64,000 nucleotides of DNA, taken from NCBI GenBank assembly GCA_035274845.1, contig DATENU010000019.1, forward strand, positions 1 to 64,000, read 5' to 3'. Positions 57,845 through 64,000 of this stretch are shown here, piece after piece. The first letter of the stretch is position 1. Each line of letters begins with the position of its first letter. Source of the stretch: Chthoniobacterales bacterium (lineage in GTDB: Bacteria; Verrucomicrobiota; Verrucomicrobiia; Chthoniobacterales; UBA10450). A model generated the notes under the pieces. It saw nothing but the letters and a program-made list of their open reading frames with translations. It had not been told where the DNA came from and searched no databases. The translations under genes were made by a program, and so were the position numbers.

Positions 57845-60082
57845 ATGGCGTTCGAGCTCGAATCCAACTACAAGCCGCGGGGCGACCAGAGCCAGGCGAT
57901 CGCGAAGCTGTTGAAGTCGATCGAAGCCGGCAACCGCCACCAAACCCTCCTTGGCGTGACCGGTTCCGGAAAGACATTCACCATGGCGAACGTCATCCGC
58001 GAGCTCGACCGGCCGGCGCTGATCATCTCCCACAACAAAACTCTCGCGGCGCAGCTCTATTCCGAGTTCAAACAATTCTTCCCGCGGAATGCCGTGGAAT
58101 ATTTCGTCAGCTACTTCGATTACTACCAGCCGGAAGCCTACATCCCGCGTTCCGACACCTACATCGAGAAGGATTCCTCGATTAACGAAGAGATCGAGCG
58201 TCTCCGGCTTTCGGCGACGAGCGCGCTGCTTTCCCGGCGCGACACCATCGTGGTCGCGAGCGTCTCCTGCATTTATGGCGTGACCTCGCCGGAGGATTAT
58301 CTCCGGATGTTGCTCACGGTGAAAAAGGGCCAACTGATCGGCCGGGAAGCCGTTCTGGGCCGGCTCGTGGACATGCTCTACGAGCGGAACGACATGAACT
58401 TTTCGCGCGGCAAGTTCCGAGTGCGCGGCGACGTGGTCGAAGTCTATCCCGCCACGGCGGATGAAGAAGCGATCCGGCTGGAATTCTTCGGCGATGAGAT
58501 TGACGCGATCACTCGATTCGATCCGCTGACCGGCCATGCCCATGAGGGCTTGAGCGTGATCACTTTTTATCCGGCGAAACAATTCGTCACGCCGGCGGAC
58601 AAGCTGAATCGCGCGCTGGCGTCGATTCGCAACGAGCTCGATCACCGCATCGTGGAGCTGGAAGCGCAAAGCAAGCTGCTGGAAGCGCAACGGCTGAAAA
58701 TGCGGACGGAATACGACCTCGAAATGTTGCAGGAGATGGGTTTCTGCAATGGGATCGAGAATTATTCCCGCCATCTGTCGGGGCGAATGCCCGGCTCGAA
58801 GCCGTTCACGTTGCTGGATTTTTTCCCAAAGGATTTCCTCCTGGTGGTGGACGAATCTCACGCCACCATTCCGCAAATCGGCGGGATGTATGAAGGCGAC
58901 CGGTCCCGGAAAACGGTGCTGGTGGAATATGGTTTCCGTTTGCCGAGCGCGCTGGATAACCGGCCTCTGAATTTCAAGGAATTCATGGGGATGACGAACC
59001 AGATCGCCTACGTGAGCGCGACGCCGGCCGAGTTCGAGATCAAGAACAGCGTGGTGGGGAACAAGGGATACTTTCCGCATAAGAGGGAGCGGATCGGGGA
59101 AGATGAGCCGATTCCTTTCCTCGTCGCGGGCGAAGCTGTAGCGCAAGTTTCCAACTTGCGGCCCGGCCGGAGCGCAAGTTCCAAACTTGCGCCGCTTTCT
59201 CCGACAGATCAGCCGGTTGGCGAGTTCGATGTGCACACGCCGGGGGCGCCGCTGGTCGTCGAGCAGATTATCCGGCCGACGGGATTACTCGATCCGAAGA
59301 TCACGCTTAAGCCGCTCAAGAACCAGATCGACGAGACAATAGAGCTTTGCCGGCAACGGGTCGAGAAACAGGAGCGCGTCCTGGTTACGACGCTGACCAA
59401 ACGGACCGCGGAGGATCTATCGGATTACCTGCGCGATGTCGGTTTGAAGGTGCGCTATCTGCATAGCGACATCGACACGATCGAGCGGGTCGAGATCCTG
59501 CGCGGCTTGCGCGCGGCGGATTTTGATATTCTGGTCGGCATCAACCTGCTTCGGGAGGGGCTCGATCTGCCTGAAGTGTCGCTCGTCTGCATCCTCGACG
59601 CGGACAAGGAAGGTTTTCTCCGGAGCCAGACCTCGCTCATCCAGACGGCGGGGCGCGCCGCACGTCACATCAACGGAGAGGTCGTGCTTTTCGCCGACAC
59701 GGTGACGCAAAGCATGCAGGCGTTGATGTCGATTTCCGATTACCGGCGAACGAAGCAGATGGAGTACAACGAGAAGCACGGAATCACGCCGCAAACGGTC
59801 CGGCGCGCGGTGCAGGAAAGCCTCCATACGATTTTGCGAGGGCGCGAGATCGCGGCGTCGGTCATCCAGGAATCGGGCGGGGATTTCAATCTCACGGAAT
59901 TGCTGCGCGAGCTCGAAGAGGAGATGCAAAGCGCATCGGCGAATTTGGAATTCGAGCGGGCTGCGTTACTCCGAGATCAAATCATGGAAGTGAAGAGCGG
60001 CACCGGCTTGACGAAGATCGAACCCAAGCGAAAGCCGGTGAAATATGCTCGGAACAGCGGCCGCCGGCGCTCCCGGGTCTGA
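57845..60082 (+). CDS. uvrB: Excinuclease ABC subunit B
   Basis: 745 residues, about 75 longer than usual. Walker A in [17 protein letters not shown] (about residue 38-44), damage-binding beta-hairpin [21 protein letters not shown], helicase motifs [53 protein letters not shown], and the C-terminal UVR motif ([27 protein letters not shown]). The extra length lies between [11 protein letters not shown] and [14 protein letters not shown] and includes about 20 residues ([20 protein letters not shown]) encoded by a palindromic repeat. Core catalytic residues are untouched. Confidence 0.97.
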   Translation: MAFELESNYKPRGDQSQAIAKLLKSIEAGNRHQTLLGVTGSGKTFTMANVIRELDRPALIISHNKTLAAQLYSEFKQFFPRNAVEYFVSYFDYYQPEAYIPRSDTYIEKDSSINEEIERLRLSATSALLSRRDTIVVASVSCIYGVTSPEDYLRMLLTVKKGQLIGREAVLGRLVDMLYERNDMNFSRGKFRVRGDVVEVYPATADEEAIRLEFFGDEIDAITRFDPLTGHAHEGLSVITFYPAKQFVTPADKLNRALASIRNELDHRIVELEAQSKLLEAQRLKMRTEYDLEMLQEMGFCNGIENYSRHLSGRMPGSKPFTLLDFFPKDFLLVVDESHATIPQIGGMYEGDRSRKTVLVEYGFRLPSALDNRPLNFKEFMGMTNQIAYVSATPAEFEIKNSVVGNKGYFPHKRERIGEDEPIPFLVAGEAVAQVSNLRPGRSASSKLAPLSPTDQPVGEFDVHTPGAPLVVEQIIRPTGLLDPKITLKPLKNQIDETIELCRQRVEKQERVLVTTLTKRTAEDLSDYLRDVGLKVRYLHSDIDTIERVEILRGLRAADFDILVGINLLREGLDLPEVSLVCILDADKEGFLRSQTSLIQTAGRAARHINGEVVLFADTVTQSMQALMSISDYRRTKQMEYNEKHGITPQTVRRAVQESLHTILRGREIAASVIQESGGDFNLTELLRELEEEMQSASANLEFERAALLRDQIMEVKSGTGLTKIEPKRKPVKYARNSGRRRSRV
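59136..59192. repeat. Palindromic element inserted in frame in uvrB
   Basis: GCGCAAGTTTCCAACTTGCG (59141-59160) and GCGCAAGTTCCAAACTTGCGC without its last base (59172-59192), two related palindromes joined by GCCCGGCCGGA. Preceded by GCTGTA. Translated as [18 protein letters not shown] without a stop. Confidence 0.8.
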
Positions 60083-60124
60083 TCGGCAGGCGTGGCTCGC
60101 ACGCGACTAGCTTCTCTTCCCGGC

Positions 60125-61042
60125 ATGAGATTCATCAAGTTACTCCCCGCCATTCTGCCAGTCATCCTGGCCCTCCCGGCTAAGGCCCAGCCGCCGGCCA
60201 CCAGCCCCGGTCTAAACGCCTTGCCCGAAGTGGAGTTTTCGCGCCTCAGCCAGCGCGATCCAAATCCGCTCGGCGCCAGGGCCCTGGCGATCCATCCCGA
60301 GCAATGGAAGCACGGCGAGACCGAGCATTTCATTTATCACTTCGTGGACAGTTTCGTGGTGACGCCGATCTCGGTGGAAGCGGAATTCCATTACCGCGTA
60401 ATCACCAAGGAGCTCCAGCGCGAGCAGCCCGCGGGCAATACGAAATCGCACCTCTACGTTTTCCAAAAACCGGCGGACTGGCAGCAATTCCAGACCGCCG
60501 GAAAATTGGAGCCCTGGACTGGCGGCATTCAATCGCAGGGCAGCCTCTTTGTGGTCAGGGATCCGGCCTACAAATTCAGCGACAACTCGCTCGGGCACGA
60601 AATCGTGCACCTGGTTCTTCATCGCTACTATCCGGACGGTGTCCCGCTCTGGCTGAACGAAGGGTTCGCCCAATACATTTCGAAGGGTGCGCAGGCCAGC
60701 TATTATCGGGCGCGCAACTACAGCGCCAAAGCGCGTTCCCAAACGATCGCGGCGGAAAAACTCTTTCCGCTGACGACCCTCACGACGATGAGCTACCCGC
60801 CTTCGGACCAGGTCGCGATCTTCTATGAGGAATCAGAGAAGCTCGTTCGCTTCCTCGTGGCGACCGACAAGGCGAGCTTCCTCACTTTCCTTGATGCGAT
60901 GGGACGGCACCAGCCGTTCGAGACCGCGTTGTTCCAGACGTTCGGCTCGAAGTTTCAGAACGTGACCGCTCTGGAGGCAAAATTTCGCGAATACGCGGCG
61001 AGCGAGTTCGGAACTTCTTTGCAACAGGCGGGTGGCGGCTAA
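60125..61042 (+). CDS. Secreted gluzincin-type metallopeptidase (peptidase MA-like)
   Basis: 305 residues from the ATG at 60125. Signal peptide MRFIKLLPAILPVILALPAKAQ. Zinc motif HEIVH (in DNSLGHEIVHLVLHRYYPDGVPLWLNEGFAQYISKGAQ, about residue 165) with the third ligand Glu in NEGFAQY, as in peptidase MA/DUF1570-like families. The N-terminal domain (HFIYHFVDSFVVTPISVEAEFHYRVITKEL, LYVFQKPADWQQF) fits that group. Expected in periplasm or outside. Substrate unknown. It overlaps nothing and precedes holA by 14 bp. Confidence 0.86.
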   Translation: MRFIKLLPAILPVILALPAKAQPPATSPGLNALPEVEFSRLSQRDPNPLGARALAIHPEQWKHGETEHFIYHFVDSFVVTPISVEAEFHYRVITKELQREQPAGNTKSHLYVFQKPADWQQFQTAGKLEPWTGGIQSQGSLFVVRDPAYKFSDNSLGHEIVHLVLHRYYPDGVPLWLNEGFAQYISKGAQASYYRARNYSAKARSQTIAAEKLFPLTTLTTMSYPPSDQVAIFYEESEKLVRFLVATDKASFLTFLDAMGRHQPFETALFQTFGSKFQNVTALEAKFREYAASEFGTSLQQAGGG

Positions 61043-61056
61043 ATTTGCCGCCACCA

Positions 61057-62181
61057 ATGCCGAAAGCCAAGGCCAAGACAGCCGGGTCCGAATCGAACGT
61101 CCATGCAATCGTCGGCACCGACGAAAGCGAGGTGAAACGCGTCGCGGCGGAGTTGGCGGCGAAACTGACGCCGCCGGAGGCTGGAGAATTTGGGTTGGAA
61201 GTGATCGACGCCTGCGCCGACAACGTCGACCAAGCCGTAGCGAAGATCCGGCTCGCAGTCGAGGCGTTGCAAACCCTGCCGTTTTTCGGCGGATCCAAGC
61301 TGGTCTGGTTCAAGAACGCGAATTGCCTCGCAGACAGCGTCATCGGCCGGTCCGCGTCGGTGCTGGGCGCGCTAGAGGAGCTGGCGGAACTGATCGACGC
61401 CGGTCTTCCGCAGGACGTCACGCTGTTGATCAGCGCGACCGAGACCGACAAACGGCGCTCCTTTTACAAAACGCTCGGCAAACGCGCCGAGGTGCAGGTG
61501 ATCGATCGCCTCGATTCCTCGCGTTCCGGCTGGGAAGAGGAAGCGACCGAGGTGGTCGGGCGAAAAGCGAAAGCGCGGAAGCTTCAGTTCGATGAGGAGG
61601 CGCTCGATCTTTTCGTGCTCCTGACCGGCGGCGACACGCGGCAAATCGAAAATGAGTTGGAGAAGATCGACCTTTTCCTGGGCAAAGAACGGCGGGTGAG
61701 CGTTGAGCAGGTGCGGGAACTGGTGCCCCTCTCGCGCGCGGGCGTGATTTTCGAGCTGGGAAATGCGCTGGCGGCCTGCGACCTGGGACGTGCCCTGATG
61801 CTCGTAAAGCGCCTGCTCGACCAGGGCGAAAGCGCCATTGGCATTCTCCTCGTCGCGATCCTGCCCACCATCCGGAATCTGCTCCTGGCCAAAGATTTGA
61901 TGGAACGTTATCGGATTCCGCGTCCGCACGCGCCGTTTACCTTTATCTCCGCCCTGAATCGCCTGCCTGCCGACGCGACGGAACATTTGCCTCGAAAAAA
62001 AGATGGCTCGATCAACGGGTATGCGCTCGGGATTGCCGCGCAACAGGCGCACCGGTTTCAGACCGAGAAGCTCATTGCCGGTCTCGAGGCTTGTTTGGAA
62101 GCAAACCTGCGCCTGGTCAGCAGCCAGCTCGATCACGAACTGATCCTGACGGAGATTGTGGTCAAGCTATTGGCGTGCTGA
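61057..62181 (+). CDS. holA: DNA polymerase III subunit delta
   Basis: 374 residues from the ATG at 61057 (a TTG at 61045 is possible). VHAIVGTDESEVKRVAAEL, LPFFGGSKLVWFKNANCL, VTLLISATETDKRRSFYKTL, LLTGGDTRQIENELEKIDLFLGKERRVSVEQVRELVPLSRAGVIFELGNALAACDLGRALMLVKRLLDQGESAIGILLVAILPTIRNLLLAKDL: domains I-III of the clamp-loader delta subunit, which opens the sliding clamp. The length (usually about 330-345) is slightly increased. Follows the metallopeptidase closely, so may be co-transcribed. Confidence 0.94.
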   Translation: MPKAKAKTAGSESNVHAIVGTDESEVKRVAAELAAKLTPPEAGEFGLEVIDACADNVDQAVAKIRLAVEALQTLPFFGGSKLVWFKNANCLADSVIGRSASVLGALEELAELIDAGLPQDVTLLISATETDKRRSFYKTLGKRAEVQVIDRLDSSRSGWEEEATEVVGRKAKARKLQFDEEALDLFVLLTGGDTRQIENELEKIDLFLGKERRVSVEQVRELVPLSRAGVIFELGNALAACDLGRALMLVKRLLDQGESAIGILLVAILPTIRNLLLAKDLMERYRIPRPHAPFTFISALNRLPADATEHLPRKKDGSINGYALGIAAQQAHRFQTEKLIAGLEACLEANLRLVSSQLDHELILTEIVVKLLAC

Positions 62182-62182
62182 T

Positions 62183-62261
62183 TTTTGTAGCCGCCGCCCT
62201 GTGGGCGGCGATCCGGGGCGTAGCTGCGAAGGCGCTGCCCACAGGGCAGCGGCTGCAGAAA
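62183..62261. repeat. TTGTAGCCGCCGCCC palindromic element
   Basis: TTTTTGTAGCC (62183-62193) and GGCTGCAGAAA (62251-62261) ends, inner GCCCTGTGGGCGGCG and CTGCCCACAGGGCAG. It follows the holA stop by 1 bp and ends 3 bp before the stop of the convergent DUF4870 gene. Confidence 0.8.
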
Positions 62262-62264
62262 CGA

Positions 62265-62696
62265 TTAAGCCTCGCCGATTTGCTTCCGGGCCATGGGGCC
62301 GACCCACGGAATATCCCAACGAACGCCGGTGAACGCCTTCACCATCGCGATAATCATGATCACAAGTAGCCCGAGATGGATCAGCGCCGATACGAAAATC
62401 CAGAGCGCGCCGAGAACAGCTCCGATGACGGGAAGCGCCCAAAGGATATGTTGGATTACCCAGGAGATGATGTTGAAGAGAAACCAGATGCCGCCAAAGA
62501 TGATCGACTGCATCGCGTAGAACCGGACGAACTGGTCGTGTTTTTCGAGAATGTAAAAGACCACCCCGCCGATGAGCGGGATGCAGGCGAGGGCGGCGGC
62601 GACGTTTGAGGGAAGTCCCGTAGCGGTCGGAGAAGCGGTTGGGCCCGGAGCAGGATTCGCGGCGGGAGGCGGCGTCGGATCGACTGGATCTGGCAT
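62265..62696 (-). CDS. DUF4870 membrane protein
   Basis: 143 residues. A Pro-rich N-terminus (MPDPVDPTPPPAANPAPGPTASP) is followed by three or four membrane helices (VAAALACIPLIGGVVFYILEKHDQFVRFYAMQSIIFGGIWFLFNIISWVIQHILWALPVIGAVLGALWIFVSALIHLGLLVIMIIAMVKAF). LIGGVVFYILEKHDQFVRFYAMQSI is the signature of the DUF4870/Tic20-like group. Function unknown; proposed to be a membrane chaperone or transport-related protein. Confidence 0.9.
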   Translation of the reverse strand: MPDPVDPTPPPAANPAPGPTASPTATGLPSNVAAALACIPLIGGVVFYILEKHDQFVRFYAMQSIIFGGIWFLFNIISWVIQHILWALPVIGAVLGALWIFVSALIHLGLLVIMIIAMVKAFTGVRWDIPWVGPMARKQIGEA

Positions 62697-62800
62697 TCCT
62701 CATTTAGAGGAACGCCGGACCGATTTGTCAAGGCAACTTGGAAACCGCCGGGCGCTTTTCTCTTTCGCCCGATGGAGGTGGCCGGTACGCTTCCGGCATC

Positions 62801-63865
62801 GTGAATTCGATCAAAGTGCGAGCCGGAGAGCAGGGGTATGACGTCGTCGTCGGCCCGAATCTTCTTGGGCAAGCAGGGGATTTGATCTCTCAAAAACTAC
62901 GAGGGCCGGCCTGCGCGATTATTTCGGATGATAAGGTCGCTGGGCTTTTCGCGGAGAAGGTCCGGCAAAGTCTCACCAGCGCCGGGTTCCAGGCCGCATT
63001 GTTTACGGTCCCGCCTGGCGAAGAATCAAAGGCGATGACCGGGGCGGAAGCAATCTGCGGCCGGATGTTGGAAGCCGGGTTGGACCGGACCTCGTTCATC
63101 GTGGCACTCGGCGGCGGAATGGTGGGCGATCTGGCGGGATTCGTGGCCGCGATTTATCACCGCGGAATTCCATGCGTGCAAATACCGACAACGCTCCTTG
63201 CCCAGGTGGATAGCTCCATCGGTGGAAAAACCGCCGTGAATACGATCGCCGGGAAAAACCTGATCGGCGCGTGGCATCAGCCGGCGCTGGTCATTTCCGA
63301 CGTCGATGCGCTGGCGACGTTGCCGCCGCGCGAATTGCGCCAGGGCTTTGCCGAAATCATCAAGCACGCCGTCATTCGCGACGCGGAAATGTTCGCGACG
63401 TTGCCACGATTCGACCGGACGGATTGGGAGCCGCTTATTCGCCGGAATGTCGAAATCAAAGCGGCCATCGTTGCTGCCGACGAACGCGAGACGACCGGCG
63501 AGCGCGCCCTGTTGAATTTCGGTCACACCGTGGGGCATGCCATCGAGCGGGCAGGGGAGTATCGGGATTTCCTTCATGGTGAAGCGATCAGTCTCGGAAT
63601 GGTCGCGGCCTGTGAAATCTCGATGCGGAAAGCAGGGCTGAGCGACGCCGAGCGGGCTCAGGTCGTGAGGACCTTGGAAACGTTCGAGCTGCCGACGCGG
63701 TTGCCCCCCGATTTTCCGAGAAAAAAAATCCTAAGCGCGCTTCGATTCGACAAAAAGTTCGCGGCTGGCCAAATCCGGTTTGTTCTCTTGTCGAGAATTG
63801 GCTCAGCCCACCTGGCCACAAACGTGACCGCGGCCGACATCGAAGCAGCCGTCGCCCTTCTTTGA
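62801..63865 (+). CDS. aroB: 3-dehydroquinate synthase
   Basis: 354 residues from GTG 62801 (NSIKVRAGEQGYDVVVGPNLL). Second step of the shikimate pathway, NAD+ and Zn-dependent. The NAD-binding block FIVALGGGMVGDLAGFVAAIYHRGIPCVQIPTTLLAQVDSSIGGKTAVNTIAGKNLIGAWHQP and the zinc ligands around RQGFAEIIKHAVI, LLNFGHTVGHAIE and LHGEAISLGM are all present. Full length. Upstream in-frame codons (METAGRFSL from 62738) lack support. Confidence 0.96.
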   Translation: MNSIKVRAGEQGYDVVVGPNLLGQAGDLISQKLRGPACAIISDDKVAGLFAEKVRQSLTSAGFQAALFTVPPGEESKAMTGAEAICGRMLEAGLDRTSFIVALGGGMVGDLAGFVAAIYHRGIPCVQIPTTLLAQVDSSIGGKTAVNTIAGKNLIGAWHQPALVISDVDALATLPPRELRQGFAEIIKHAVIRDAEMFATLPRFDRTDWEPLIRRNVEIKAAIVAADERETTGERALLNFGHTVGHAIERAGEYRDFLHGEAISLGMVAACEISMRKAGLSDAERAQVVRTLETFELPTRLPPDFPRKKILSALRFDKKFAAGQIRFVLLSRIGSAHLATNVTAADIEAAVALL

Positions 63866-63875
63866 TCGCGCCTCG

Positions 63876-63904
63876 GATCTTGACGGCTTAAAGCCGTCAA
63901 GATC
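63876..63904. repeat. 29-bp perfect palindrome between convergent genes
   Basis: GATCTTGACGGCTT (63876-63889), central A, then AAGCCGTCAAGATC (63891-63904). Lies 10 bp after the aroB stop and 28 bp before the stop of the next gene. Probably a bidirectional transcription end, though no T-run follows. Confidence 0.75.
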
Positions 63905-63931
63905 TGGACGCCTCGCAATTCCCAAAAATCT

Positions 63932-64000
63932 CTATTTGCGCGCGTTTTTGTAATAGTCGACCAGGCCATCCACGACGCCGCCGACGTACTCTCGATAAAT
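63932..64000 (-). CDS. 3' end of an unidentified gene running out of the window
   Basis: On the minus strand the frame reads IYREYVGGVVDGLVDYYKNARK and stops at 63932-63934. Only 22 codons are visible, too few to name a family. It is convergent to aroB across the palindrome. Confidence 0.5.
   Translation of the reverse strand: MYREYVGGVVDGLVDYYKNARK

Noticed and set aside
57833-59236. 467-codon minus-strand frame over uvrB
   Set aside because: Antisense shadow of uvrB; ends within the repeat insertion.

Overview
The window is about 64 kb of GC-rich bacterial chromosome carrying mostly housekeeping genes: rpoC, rpsB-tsf, purS-purQ, tyrS, lysS, uvrB, holA, aroB, pbp1A, hppA and one tRNA-Gln. 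There is no rRNA, phage or plasmid backbone. The gene content points to a soil-type Verrucomicrobiota, perhaps near Chthoniobacterales. The evidence is an NHL-propeller protein with a C-terminal module I associate with that group, DUF892 proteins, LigD without a polymerase domain, many secreted proteins of unknown function, and very dense palindromic intergenic repeats. This assignment is an inference from style and content, not a database result.

Layout. 1-3.2 kb: 3' part of rpoC. 3.3-9.6 kb: an adenosyltransferase, small secreted proteins, a DVWAVG-repeat protein, unknown genes and a NERD protein, interspersed with 7-bp tandem repeats (GTCACNN) and a truncated S23-type four-helix-bundle gene. 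9.6-11.6 kb: XRE regulator, ORF6N protein and a peptidoglycan-binding protein. 12-17.3 kb: rpsB, tsf, a DUF892 protein, ligD, purS and purQ. 17.5-27.9 kb: SRPBCC-like protein, tyrS, a RAYT transposase between inverted REP arrays, SYLF protein, tadA, NHL propeller, GNAT, tRNA-Gln, a REC-metallohydrolase fusion and small secreted proteins. 28.3-29.9 kb: an integron-type array of three gene cassettes with three attC sites and no integrase in view. 30-38.4 kb: K+-independent-type H+-pyrophosphatase, an MscS channel with a cNMP domain, DUF423, PBP1A, glutaredoxin, a thioredoxin-like protein and an ECF sigma factor. 38.5-48.1 kb: a signalling and stress cluster with paired CxxC proteins, a second DUF892 protein, two single-domain response regulators, a 1427-residue CheB-CheR-PAS-histidine kinase and its probable NarL-type partner. 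48.2-64 kb: lysS, an ACT protein, a TPR/TM protein, a degenerate-receiver DUF4388 protein, an amidase, bifunctional NAD(P)HX repair, a TPR protein, uvrB, a metallopeptidase, holA, DUF4870, aroB and the tail of one more gene.

The main unusual signals are three. (1) The attC cassette array. (2) Several families of dispersed palindromes that repeatedly abut or supply stop codons (ligD, nnrD, mscS, trx, ECF sigma, 26404 gene); two further elements sit in frame inside ligD and uvrB and add peptides to housekeeping enzymes. (3) A class of intergenic hairpins whose arms are built of short tandem words of 6 to 9 bp; some occupy the ribosome-binding region of tsf and pbp1A. Coordinates of palindromes were read by eye.
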